A DNA stretch of 64,000 bases from Amoeboradix gromovi (Eukaryota > Sanchytriomycota > Sanchytriomycetes > Sanchytriales > Sanchytriaceae): NCBI GenBank assembly GCA_018985225.1, contig JADGIF010000001.1, positions 31,617 to 95,616 of the forward strand, given 5' to 3'. The notes under the pieces were generated by a model. The model was not told the origin of the DNA and did not search any database. It worked only from the letters and a program-made list of their open reading frames with translations. Positions within the stretch are counted from its first letter, which is position 1, and each line of letters starts with the position of its first letter. The translations under genes were made by a program, and so were the position numbers. Shown in pieces: positions 47,611-56,219 of this stretch.

Positions 47611-49260
47611 TTATCCCAACTTCATCAGTATTTCCTTCTTTCTTCCACCTTTTTTCTTTTTGCTGCTGTTATTTGTATTATCCTCACTTGCCGTGGAGTC
47701 ACTTAATGCACTCAATTGAATTGTCCTCCTTGGCGGAACTGTTTCTGCCACCGCTTCTTCTTTCTTTACTGGTAATGGAACATCTGTCCATAGCCATGGT
47801 AAATATATCGGATTACCAACTTCTACAATTTTATCACCTCGATTTACCATTGTTAACATCGATCTTGGTTTCTTGTCTTTCATTTTGGGTATGTTATTAT
47901 TAACCGTATATCTACTTACACAATCTGCAACATTAAGGTCAGGAAATTTACAGTTGCTCTCGTAGAAAGGCTTCCACTCATTTTTCAGCTGATTTCTAAA
48001 TTGAACAGGACTAGTACAAATAAGCCATTTGATTAATGCAGACACGTCTGGGTATGTAAACAGTCTAGGCTGAAGCCTAAGTAGTTCTTCATAGACAGAC
48101 TGCGCATTCAAATGACTCTGCTTGACTAAAAACGACTGGAACATTGCACACCTCTCATCGTGGTGAAACACAGCGCATAGAACCTTGAGGTCTATGTTCT
48201 GGCTGCATAAACATTCACTGTTGGACCTGTTTAACCTAGGGGCCCTCTGATATGTGGTAGAATCGCTGGTGCTGTGATCTTGAAAGTGTGACGTCGGTTT
48301 AGTTAACTGGCCAATCCTCAGTTTGCTATTGATAGCGTGAGAAGCGGATAAATGTGACAAGTAGTCTAATTCTGTGGCAAACCCTAGTAACCCATCTGTG
48401 TTGATGCAATATTCGCACGCAATATGATCTTCTTTATAGTGTTTTTTGAGTTCGTTTAAGTTTTTAAACCATAAGCTTTTTCCTGATTGCTTACAAAGTG
48501 AGCATTCCTCGTGTCTCTGCTTCATATGATGCTTTAAATATTCATCGTTCACAAATCTTTGACTGCAGAACTTGCAGAGGGGATGACCCGTAAAATTGAT
48601 TAGAGGGTTGACAACATTATTAGAATGCGTAATATCAACAGTGATTTCGTCACTGTTATTGACAGTAGATTGCAAAAACAATTTGTCACCTGTTTTAATA
48701 TGGCTAGCAAGAAGATCAGACGGATATATGTTCAGTTCGCTGATGAATTTCTTAGATTCCCTAATGCATATTTCACAATATTTGTAGCCGTTTTTGATGT
48801 TATCATGTTGAGTTAAATGATTTTTCAATTCTTCAAACGCAGCGTAGGTTTGCTTTGTATACTTAACGTGCTCAATTATACCACCAGTAATAGGTTTATT
48901 ACGAACAGCGGGAGTGAAGTACAAGTAGGTGTTCCATTTCTTTGTGCAACCTGGAACCGGACAAGAAAATCCCAAAAGATTCATAACATGAAAATAAGCG
49001 TCATTAGACTTGTAATAAATCTGCCATTTTTGATGAGCATAAGGATACACATTCAGATCAGACGTACTGCCTTTGCTTCCAATGATAATGTAGCTTATAG
49101 GCTTTTTGCAATAAACGCAATCGGTACTTTTAAATAGTAAAAACATGCGCAAAGCACATACAGAACACATTTCGTGATCGCATGACATCCTGGCATTGTA
49201 CAAAAAAGGATGCGAACAAATGGGACAAACTGTTGAATTTGAACTGGACATTTGGGACAT
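47611..49260 (-). CDS. HEL2: RING/zinc-finger E3 ligase of ribosome quality control (HEL2/ZNF598)
   Basis: 549 aa. RING at 12-54 (CPICSHPFLYNARMSCDHEM then CSVCALRMF and CVYCKKP). A conserved block follows with C2H2-like fingers: GHPLCKFCSQRFVNDEYLKH, HMKQRHEECSLCK and CEYCIN...LSHLSASH. The tail is basic (KKKKGGRKKE). Hel2/ZNF598 ubiquitinates 40S proteins on collided ribosomes. Order and spacing match the family; it lacks much of the Pro-rich C-terminal extension. Confidence 0.85.
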   Translation of the reverse strand: MSQMSSSNSTVCPICSHPFLYNARMSCDHEMCSVCALRMFLLFKSTDCVYCKKPISYIIIGSKGSTSDLNVYPYAHQKWQIYYKSNDAYFHVMNLLGFSCPVPGCTKKWNTYLYFTPAVRNKPITGGIIEHVKYTKQTYAAFEELKNHLTQHDNIKNGYKYCEICIRESKKFISELNIYPSDLLASHIKTGDKLFLQSTVNNSDEITVDITHSNNVVNPLINFTGHPLCKFCSQRFVNDEYLKHHMKQRHEECSLCKQSGKSLWFKNLNELKKHYKEDHIACEYCINTDGLLGFATELDYLSHLSASHAINSKLRIGQLTKPTSHFQDHSTSDSTTYQRAPRLNRSNSECLCSQNIDLKVLCAVFHHDERCAMFQSFLVKQSHLNAQSVYEELLRLQPRLFTYPDVSALIKWLICTSPVQFRNQLKNEWKPFYESNCKFPDLNVADCVSRYTVNNNIPKMKDKKPRSMLTMVNRGDKIVEVGNPIYLPWLWTDVPLPVKKEEAVAETVPPRRTIQLSALSDSTASEDNTNNSSKKKKGGRKKEILMKLG

Positions 49261-50411
49261 GCTCTAAGAACAGTAGACTTGGGGTAATAGAGGGTGACAC
49301 GCGATTATATTTTACTCATGGCGATAAACTCGTCATAAGTCTATGATTCCCAGAATATCAAGAATTTCCATCCAGAAACTGAGAACTCAAGTAAATCTGA
49401 TAAGCATTTGCGTTTAAAAATGCATATAGACTGTACTGAGAAATTACTGTGGATCTAGCAATACAAACTTTCTGCTATAGATGGAAGAATTTCGCTGACT
49501 GTAAATAGAGTAAAGGTGAAGATCCAGCAACATTTGAGTACTCCTAAAGCATAAACGTTAAGAAGTAAATGGAATGTCAAAGCAAAAAATTTCTATCTTT
49601 TAATCCACAAAAAATGCGTAGTGAACCTACAACCATTGCGATGAAGTCTCTTGTGGCATTGTGAATACTAATTATAGAAGCTTTGAGCTCTTTAAACTTA
49701 GTAAGCAATGGTGAAAGGTCTGGAAAAGAGAGGAACTGGTAACAGCAAATTTTCTGCTAAAGCACACGTTACAAAATAGCAGATATTCTACTCGAGAGTT
49801 TTAACTTTTTGAGGCATTTTTTGACAAGATGTCTGGTTTTTATGGCGCTAATGAGTTAAATCTGATTAAATAATATTGTAGAAGCTAACCGTTTAACTGA
49901 ATAAACCATTTATTGTAATAATATGAGCTAAATCACTCCAACATCTGTCTTTCTATGTTTTACTAGTTGCATAAAAACACCATACTCTTGTTATCGCCAA
50001 TTAAAAATGGCCCTAAATGGTCTCCTGAATATTTCGATTTTGAGAGATCGCTGGCAGATGCAGAATGCAGTCTTTTGCATCCAAATATTTAGGAACAAAA
50101 TTATTATCCAAAGAAAGGTGAAAGGTAGTGGTGGAATATAACGAAGCATTTATTGGCCAAATATACACAAGCTGTGGTTCTCCGTAGAAAACCAGTTTGG
50201 AGGCATTAGCATGCACAAAATTTCATTTTAGACGCAGATAGAGATCATATGGCACAGCAAGAAGCATATATTTGAGATGTATGCATCCTATCTATCCCAC
50301 TCAGTGTAATACAAACAGCCGTCATGGAGCTTTTTTCAGATTCACTTGGGAAGTCATTGATTTTGTAGTAAATCAGGACTTTTATGAGTTTATTGCTCTA
50401 TGAACAGATAT
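49261..50411. other. Gene-poor gap, 1.15 kb
   Basis: No supported gene. A 67-codon minus-strand frame at 50013-50216 (LDNNFVPKYLDAKDCILHLP) has plausible composition but no homologue that I recognise. This is one of the two largest gaps and abuts transposon remnant copy 2, so it may be decayed mobile DNA. Confidence 0.35.
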
Positions 50412-50747
50412 GAGATCCAATTTCAGAAAATATCCCCAAATTCTAGTCGGAGGACCTCTTAGAAAGATGTGTCAGTCCAATAATATGCCATCAAGCTTTC
50501 TCTCAATATGAAAAATGCACTGGCAAAATATCTTGGCTGATTAGCACTTGAGCATATGTTGCAATATCTCAACTGATAACCATTTTTGATATTCTGTCTT
50601 GGTGATTGTAATGACGTCTTGTTCACAAACAAGGCAGCATCTGGATGCCTTTCTTTCGTATCTGGTGACATTATAATGGGAGTGTGTCTTCTAAGTGTTC
50701 CTCCTACCTGGAAATGAGGACAATTCGTCAGAATGGGTCCAAGATAT
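50406..50747. mobile_element. DNA transposon remnant, family 2, copy 2 (inverted)
   Basis: Element 50412-50741 (330 bp) flanked by 6-bp duplications AGATAT (50406-50411, 50742-50747). Left end GAGATCCAATTTCAGAAAAT, right end (reverse complement) TGGACCCATTCTGACGAATT. On the minus strand an internal relic reads NGYQLRYCNICSSANQPRYF. Ends 16 bp upstream of the PIG-X-like start. Confidence 0.85.
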
Positions 50748-50757
50748 TTCGAAACCG

Positions 50758-51180
50758 ATGTTTCTTCAGAACGGATTTCATGTGCACTGGAAAAATGACA
50801 AGCAAGAAATTAATGAGCCATGTTTATATTTTAGAGTTACAGAAGATGTGATATTTGATCCTTTTGAATTCCCGGACTGCAAGACTAGAGGCAATTTTGA
50901 TTTGGAGATGTCAAAAGAAGAATGGAATCAAAAGTTGGATGTCTGGTGTCCGAGTCAGTTGGAAAGTGTTCATTTTTCTTGCAGATACCAAAACGCAAAA
51001 GGCCTTTGCAAGCTGTACCAGCCTCTTCCCTCTGACTGTCTTGTAATCCCTAATGAACAATTGCAAGACATTACTTACACAATTCCGGTAAAAAATGACG
51101 CGCATGCTAGTTTTGTAATCTACAGTACATTTTCTTATTTTATATTTGTGAGCTGGCTGTTAATAAGTAAAATGAAATAA
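50758..51180 (+). CDS. Possible PIG-X/PBN1 GPI-mannosyltransferase subunit
   Basis: 140 aa. FLQNGFHVHW, then VTEDVIFDPFEFPD (PIG-X: -FVDPYEL), FDLEMSKEEWNQ (PIG-X: DIE-P), VHFSCRYQNAKG (PIG-X: --LRYH-PS) and one C-terminal membrane helix (FSYFIFVSWLLIS) facing a short tail. PIG-X stabilises the PIG-M mannosyltransferase in the ER. The pattern of short matches plus C-terminal helix fits, but identity is low. The open frame runs upstream into the transposon remnant; the ATG at 50758 is used. AATAAA contains the stop. Confidence 0.45.
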   Translation: MFLQNGFHVHWKNDKQEINEPCLYFRVTEDVIFDPFEFPDCKTRGNFDLEMSKEEWNQKLDVWCPSQLESVHFSCRYQNAKGLCKLYQPLPSDCLVIPNEQLQDITYTIPVKNDAHASFVIYSTFSYFIFVSWLLISKMK

Positions 51181-51674
51181 ATATGAGATCTCCATGAGTC
51201 GCAGTCAAATATTATAATAAACACGTTAATTTGAAGAAAAACTCATTTGGATTTTCAAAAGAACAAGGCCCAGTGAAGCGTCGATGAATTCTAAAGAATT
51301 TCCACAGACAATCTAGATTTTCTATCTCACATGGTAATATTTTGCACTGCGTACTGAAAATACTTGCAATCCATTAAACATGACTTCGGCTACATAGCAG
51401 AACCAATTGTAGTGCAGTAGATCAATTGAACTGTTGATTAAATAGTGGTCATATTGTCAAAAATCTCGTCTACAGTTTGTGCATTCGTTAAAAGCGAAAA
51501 TTGTCTCGTGATCCACGAGTAATAAAATACGGTTAAAGTTTACAGTTGCTCACAAATTGTAGATTAAAAATGGCATAGCAGTTAAATGAATTTAGATATT
51601 ATTCCCGAGCCATTCTCAAAGATTAATTTACAGCACATTATTTAAGGGGTTTCGCAGCTGTATCTCAAACGTAA
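51181..51674. other. Intergenic, 494 bp, nothing recognised
   Basis: Upstream of the epimerase gene. AT-rich; TTATTTAAGG at about 51639 is the nearest TATA-like element. No ORF or RNA gene seen. Confidence 0.35.
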
Positions 51675-52331
51675 ATGAAGAGGTTCATTTCTCCATCAAT
51701 TTTGTCGAGCGATTTCAGCAGACTTTACGAAGAATGTTCGCTCTGTCTAGACAAGTCAAAATACATCCATCTTGATGTTATGGACAACCATTTTGTTCCT
51801 AACCTGACATTTGGTCCGCCAATTATAAAATGCCTAAAGAAAAGGTTAGAGCAGCAAACAAAGCCCTATTTTCTAGACTGCCATTTGATGGTAACCAATC
51901 CAGAATCAATTATACCTTTGTTGGAGGGACATGCGGACAGCATAACTTTTCATTGTGAGGTCTCAACTGATACTCTGAGTTTGATTGAACTGTGTCGCAA
52001 GCACGGATTAAAAGCCAGTATGGCTATTAAACCCGAAACTCAGTTATCCACCGACTTAATCAGTCTTTGCAAGTACTTAGATTCAGTTTTAATTATGACT
52101 GTTAACCCTGGCTTTGGTGGGCAGTCTATGATTATGGAATGCTTAGATAAGGTCAAAAAATTGCGAGCAGAATATCCTGAATTAGATATTCAAGTTGATG
52201 GCGGTATAAACGTTAAAACAATTTCAATGGCATCAAAAAGCGGTGCAAACAATTTCGTCGCAGGAAGTGCGATTTTTAAACACGAAAAAGGCATTCACTA
52301 TGCAATTGATGAATTAAATAAATTAATTTAA
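51675..52331 (+). CDS. RPE: Ribulose-phosphate 3-epimerase
   Basis: 218 aa TIM-barrel enzyme of the pentose phosphate pathway. SPSILSSDFSRLYEEC, IHLDVMDNHFVPNLTFGPPI (metal-binding His and Asp), FLDCHLMVTNPES, ITFHCEVST, IMTVNPGFGGQSMI and IQVDGGINVKTI are all family motifs with catalytic residues in place. The stop is 13 bp from the convergent RAD1 stop. Confidence 0.96.
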   Translation: MKRFISPSILSSDFSRLYEECSLCLDKSKYIHLDVMDNHFVPNLTFGPPIIKCLKKRLEQQTKPYFLDCHLMVTNPESIIPLLEGHADSITFHCEVSTDTLSLIELCRKHGLKASMAIKPETQLSTDLISLCKYLDSVLIMTVNPGFGGQSMIMECLDKVKKLRAEYPELDIQVDGGINVKTISMASKSGANNFVAGSAIFKHEKGIHYAIDELNKLI

Positions 52332-52344
52332 GTTTATTTAGGCA

Positions 52345-53052
52345 TTACGCATCTTCTATTAATGGTTCTATAAAGTATTCTACATAAACATTTTGTTCTT
52401 TTATGGGCAAAAGCATCTGCCATTGCAAAACACCATCTTCGTTTAGTCTAAGAGTAATCTTACTTGCTTTTTTTAGGGTATATTTGAGATTTGCAAACTT
52501 TTTGTACATGTACCGTAGAGAAAGCGATTCTTTCGGATATTGGAATCGAAACTTCTCCAAATTAGATAACGAAGAACTAATTCTGGCGCCCATGCTTGAT
52601 ATTACCTGAAAAGATAAAGACTTCTCGATTTTCAGTTCAACCACTCCATTCAGGATCGGAACTAAGAATATCGATTTTAATAAAGAAGAGGGTTGTATAA
52701 TGGTATCAAGTATTACTTGAGATGGATCCCAATAGGATAGGAAGTTCTGACCCTCCCACACAAGAGTCGGAATTTTAATCATGGCTTTCTCGTCGCTTAG
52801 AGTTAGTTCAGATTCCGTAAATCTAATTTCAATGTAGTCTTCGAACAGTTTGATGCCCTCTAAAAATGGTTTAGAGCTTATTATGATTGCAGTTGTACTA
52901 GGATTAAATTGAGTGAACAACTTTGAGGAAATGTACAAAAATGTGTCAAACGTACCTATTTTATATCCAGAATCAGACGCTGCAAGCGTTATGGAAGGAT
53001 TCTCTTTAAACATGTTTACATTGTCAAATGCGAATGCTGGTAAAATACTCAT
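52345..53052 (-). CDS. RAD1: RAD1/Rec1-type 9-1-1 checkpoint clamp subunit
   Basis: 235 aa, PCNA-like fold. N-terminal FKENPSITLAASDSGYKIGT is weak, but the C-terminus KKASKITLRLNEDGVLQWQM followed by LLPIKEQNVYVEYFIEPLIED fits Rad1 (SK-SIR-D--G-LSLQ-MI-------VEYYCCP-EE). The QVISSMGARISSSLSNL segment fits the interdomain region. It loads at damaged DNA with Rad9 and Hus1. HUS1 or PCNA are less likely given the C-terminus. Confidence 0.65.
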   Translation of the reverse strand: MSILPAFAFDNVNMFKENPSITLAASDSGYKIGTFDTFLYISSKLFTQFNPSTTAIIISSKPFLEGIKLFEDYIEIRFTESELTLSDEKAMIKIPTLVWEGQNFLSYWDPSQVILDTIIQPSSLLKSIFLVPILNGVVELKIEKSLSFQVISSMGARISSSLSNLEKFRFQYPKESLSLRYMYKKFANLKYTLKKASKITLRLNEDGVLQWQMLLPIKEQNVYVEYFIEPLIEDA

Positions 53053-53141
53053 TACAAACAACGGAGAACGTTATTTCATTTAAAAAAAGTTGCTTCATCA
53101 GAATGAATATTCTCGCCTACGTTAAATGTGAAGCTCTCAAA

Positions 53142-53284
53142 TTACTTCGAGATCCCACACTCCTTCAGTGTAGACAACTTGGGTAAGTGCCATTTAAGCA
53201 TATTTTTCCCTACATTAATAAAATAATACCTGGATTAATATCTCTACGATCTTCGTGACCACACGCATTACATTTGCTTTTCAT
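53142..53284 (-). CDS. Micro-ORF with CxxC and a possible 20-nt intron, 40 aa
   Basis: MKSKCNACGHEDRRDINPGK, then NMLKWHLPKLSTLKECGISK, if the 20-nt segment at 53210-53229 is spliced. The CNAC pair lies in the unique centre; the last 19 residues are in the shared arm. The zinc-knuckle look recalls fragments of translation-factor zinc ribbons, but no family can be claimed. Confidence 0.35.
53210..53229 (-). other. Candidate 20-nt intron in the duplicated micro-ORF
   Basis: GTATTATTTTATTAATGTAG on the minus strand, fitting the local intron pattern exactly (GTA...TTAATGTAG). Splicing (GG / G) makes the upstream CNAC frame continuous with the MLKWHLPKL frame. It supports the micro-ORF being, or deriving from, a real gene. 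Confidence 0.5.
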
Positions 53285-53510
53285 TCTTCATCAACAGTTG
53301 CGTTCCAATGAGAGGTCGCTAAAATCCTTTAAATGGTGTTATTCGTATTACTAAATATTTTATAAAATACGCCAATAAAATTGAAGAGAACTATGATTTA
53401 TTTAAGAAATTCACATTTGGGTTCTCGGTTAACATAACGAAATTCTTTTTTGGCAGAATGTTATCGGACTTCGTATGAGTTTATGAAGTAACAAATTTTA
53501 GGCTCTAGAA

Positions 53511-53583
53511 GGGCTTGTGGATTAATGGTTATATCGTCTGACTTCGAATCAGAATGCTCGGGGTTCGAATCCCTGCTGGCCCT
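53511..53583 (+). tRNA. tRNA-Arg (anticodon TCG)
   Basis: 73 nt including the discriminator T. Anticodon arm TCTGA CTTCGAA TCAGA (anticodon TCG, loop CTTCGAA), T arm with GGGGTTCGAATCCCT, D arm with TGGATTAATGG containing the A box. The acceptor stem GGGCTTG / CTGGCCC pairs except for a T-T opposition at the sixth pair, plus one T-G pair. A TTTT terminator follows immediately (53583-53586). No intron. Confidence 0.9.
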
Positions 53584-53613
53584 TTTGAGGATCCATTTTA
53601 TAATTATTGATAT

Positions 53614-54069
53614 TTATTTTGCTTGGCTTTCTTTTTTCTTTTCCTTCTTTTTGATTTCAATCAATAGATCAGGTCCAAGGGCTTCTTTCAAAATGTCTTC
53701 AATTTCATATGTGAGATCACCTTGTACTACGATTTCATTTGAATTCGCGCTGGTAGAACATGCGAATTGCTTTGCTAACGTTTTTGCGAATGCCTTCATA
53801 TCTATTTCGTGTGCTTCCAGTCCAGCAATAGAAGTTATATGCTTTTTTTTGCTTCTTGACGTTATTGTAACTACAATTTGTCCACCACCCTTTATCTTTT
53901 CAGTTTTAACCTTCTTTGGTTTCTTATATTCCTGAGAAAGAGATTCCTCAATATCAGGATGTTCAACTTTCCAGAATTCTATACATTTATCAGTTTTGTA
54001 GCAATACTCTAATGGAAGGGTGCAATGAATGCAATAAATTGGAACTATCTCTCGAACTTCAAATTCCAT
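53614..54069 (-). CDS. TMA22: Density-regulated protein DENR/TMA22
   Basis: 151 aa. N-terminal zinc-binding part YCIHCTLPLEYCYK with CIEFWKVEHPD (family YC--CTLP-EYCEF...W----P), then a basic linker and a C-terminal SUI1 domain: GGGQIVVTITSRSKKKHITS, IAGLEAHEIDMKAFAKTLAK, QFACSTS and EIVVQGDLTYEIEDIL. DENR with MCT-1 recycles 40S subunits and allows reinitiation. Start at ATG 54069, 32 bp from the divergent GTPase. The stop lies in AATAAA. Confidence 0.92.
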   Translation of the reverse strand: MEFEVREIVPIYCIHCTLPLEYCYKTDKCIEFWKVEHPDIEESLSQEYKKPKKVKTEKIKGGGQIVVTITSRSKKKHITSIAGLEAHEIDMKAFAKTLAKQFACSTSANSNEIVVQGDLTYEIEDILKEALGPDLLIEIKKKEKKKESQAK

Positions 54070-54101
54070 TTTGTCTTGCTTCAAAAAGCGACCCTTGAAA
54101 A
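54070..54101. promoter_or_regulatory. 32-bp divergent promoter of DENR and the YqeH-type GTPase
   Basis: Both neighbours act on ribosomes (cytosolic recycling, mitochondrial assembly) and their starts are 32 bp apart, so promoter elements must extend into coding sequence. Confidence 0.35.
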
Positions 54102-55343
54102 ATGGAGAAATGTGTTGGTTGTGGAGCAATTTTACAGACCAATTTGCCAGGTATTGCGGGATACCTTCCCCCGATTAAAGAAGAGAAAAGCTGTATTGTT
54201 TGCGAGAGGTGCCACAAACTGAAAAATCAAAATGTCATGATCTCCGAGATACCGAATTTCTCTGAAAGCGAAATTGGAATTCCCAAGGATTCATTGCATA
54301 TTGTTCTGTTTGATCTTATCAGCTATCCCAAATCAATTTGCAATTATAAATTTTTAAACTCAAAGAACATTTGGCTGGTAGGTACAAAATTAGATCTTCT
54401 GCCAAAATCTGTAAACTGTAACATTATCAGTGAAAACGTAAATAAAGACTTTCCAGATGTATTAGGACATAGCCTAGTGAGCTCAAAAACTAGCCAAGGA
54501 ATGAATCAACTTATTAACAGCTTAAAAAGAGAAAGAAGAAGATTGAATCTGACACATTTCTCTTTGTTAGGATTTACTAACTCAGGAAAGACCAGTTTAA
54601 TGAACAGGTTACTAAAAATGTCTCAGCTCTCGAGTACTAAGAATAGAACGGGAACCGATCTCACATATTCAAGTTATCCAGGTACAACGGTTGGAAACAT
54701 TGAATTTCCTTTAAAGAAAATGGCAATTTTTAACAATCCTACAACTGGAAAACTCGTAGATACACCAGGAATGTTTGACCGAGATTCCAACTATAACTTG
54801 TTGAATCACAAGGAAATATTTTCTTTGTCGCAACAAAAAGACTCTTTTAATTCCAAATCTTTTTTTGTACCAAAATACTACCAGAAGTCGCTTTTCATTG
54901 GTGGACTAGCTAGAATAGATATTTTGGACATCAAAGAAGATCCTTTAAATCTCGTTTGGTTCGGTACTAATCGCCTAAATCCACACTTTGTAAATTTCGA
55001 TAAAGCAGATTATTTTTGGAATCGATATATTAACAAAATTATAAAAAATCATGGGCCACCATACGATCCCAGTAGCTTATCTCCTCTTAGAATAGTAGAC
55101 GAATTCACCATTGAAGGAGATAAAAAGACGACCTTAAAAGAAATCGTGTTGAAAAATTTTGGATGGTTTAACATAATAAAACAGTGCGGATCTGCCACCA
55201 TTCGTCTCCATTCTACTCTTCCGAAATCTTTATATACAAGACACCCGTTTGTTAAATCATACGATTACCGAGGAGTGTATGCAAAAACTCATAGATTCTT
55301 TGGTAATCATGTATTGAAGAGTAAAAGATTCGTTAAATTGTAA
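54102..55343 (+). CDS. Circularly permuted mitochondrial ribosome-assembly GTPase (GEP3/MTG3, YqeH type)
   Basis: 413 aa. N-terminal zinc finger KCVGCGAILQTNLPGIAGYL with CIVCERCHKLKNQN, then the permuted G motifs: G4 VGTKLDLLP, G5-like SSKT, G1 LLGFTNSGKTSLMNRLLK, G2 YPGTTVG and G3 LVDTPGMF. This order (G4-G5-G1-G2-G3) with the zinc finger defines YqeH/Gep3/NOA1, which assembles the mitochondrial small ribosomal subunit. No clear presequence. Stop 3 bp from the convergent proteasome gene. Confidence 0.88.
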   Translation: MEKCVGCGAILQTNLPGIAGYLPPIKEEKSCIVCERCHKLKNQNVMISEIPNFSESEIGIPKDSLHIVLFDLISYPKSICNYKFLNSKNIWLVGTKLDLLPKSVNCNIISENVNKDFPDVLGHSLVSSKTSQGMNQLINSLKRERRRLNLTHFSLLGFTNSGKTSLMNRLLKMSQLSSTKNRTGTDLTYSSYPGTTVGNIEFPLKKMAIFNNPTTGKLVDTPGMFDRDSNYNLLNHKEIFSLSQQKDSFNSKSFFVPKYYQKSLFIGGLARIDILDIKEDPLNLVWFGTNRLNPHFVNFDKADYFWNRYINKIIKNHGPPYDPSSLSPLRIVDEFTIEGDKKTTLKEIVLKNFGWFNIIKQCGSATIRLHSTLPKSLYTRHPFVKSYDYRGVYAKTHRFFGNHVLKSKRFVKL

Positions 55344-55346
55344 TAT

Positions 55347-56069
55347 TTATTCTGCAAGTCTTTTTTCCAAATCTTCTTCCTTCAATAAACGATACCCATC
55401 TTTATCAACAATCCCAACTTGAATGTTAACTTTGCTAATTTTCTCTTCCATAACTTGCTTTAAAATCTTCAAAGCTAGTTTTAATGCATCTTCAGTAGAT
55501 AAATTCTCTTTATATTGTTCTACTAACTCTACTTGCGCAGCTTCCCCCGCACTTCCAATAGCCTTAGCTTGATATTGCATATAAGTACCAGAAGGGTCAG
55601 TGACGTATAATTTAGGACCGGTTTCATCAAATCCAGCAAACAGTAATGCAACGCCATAAGGTCGTGCTGTACTTGTACCTTCACCAATGTCGCCGAATCG
55701 TAAAGCGACATCAGAGACACTTTGAGCCAGAGATTCAGTTTTAATCGGTTCATCGTATACAAATGTATGGTTTACAGCCGCTGCACGAGCATGTTGAACC
55801 AAAGTTTGTGCATCTCCAGTTAATCCTGAAGCAGCAACAGCAATATGTTTATCTACTTCAAACATCTTTTGAATAGAATCAGGTATCAATAATTTAGATG
55901 CTACTCTTCTTTCGACTGCTAAAATTACTCCATCTTTGGCTTGAATTCCAAGTGCAGTTGAACCGAGTTTGATAGCCTCAATAGCATACTCTACTTGAAA
56001 AAGTCTACCCTCAGGGCTGAATGTATTTACACCTCTGTCGTATTCGCTTGATGGGTTTGCCAAAAACAT
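55347..56069 (-). CDS. PSMA5: 20S proteasome subunit alpha 5
   Basis: 240 aa. The alpha signature SSEYDRGVNTFSPEGRLFQV and EYAIEAIKLGSTALGIQA is nearly identical to PSMA5/Pup2, as are RPYGVALLFAGFDETGPKLY, VTDPSGTYMQYQAKAIGSAG and the C-terminal helix region. Structural ring subunit without catalytic Thr. The stop codon is embedded in AATAAA. Confidence 0.97.
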   Translation of the reverse strand: MFLANPSSEYDRGVNTFSPEGRLFQVEYAIEAIKLGSTALGIQAKDGVILAVERRVASKLLIPDSIQKMFEVDKHIAVAASGLTGDAQTLVQHARAAAVNHTFVYDEPIKTESLAQSVSDVALRFGDIGEGTSTARPYGVALLFAGFDETGPKLYVTDPSGTYMQYQAKAIGSAGEAAQVELVEQYKENLSTEDALKLALKILKQVMEEKISKVNIQVGIVDKDGYRLLKEEDLEKRLAE

Positions 56070-56219
56070 TTGTTACACATTCCCCAAATAAAATTATTCT
56101 TCCCAAATAATATGTCTTATTATTACGAAAAGTCATACATATAAGAGAGGCAGCTTTTATTGATTTAAATCTAGGATTGTTTAATTTGATTCTAGAACAA
56201 TTTCCCTGAAACCGTCAAA

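Larger units (their letters stand above)
53114..53423 (-). repeat. Inverted duplication, copy 2
   Basis: Arms 53114-53201 (88 bp) and 53277-53423 (147 bp) are the reverse complement of 38602-38689 and 38404-38550, two mismatches seen. The centre 53202-53276 (75 bp) differs completely from the 51-bp centre of copy 1. Lies between RAD1 and the tRNA gene. Confidence 0.9.
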
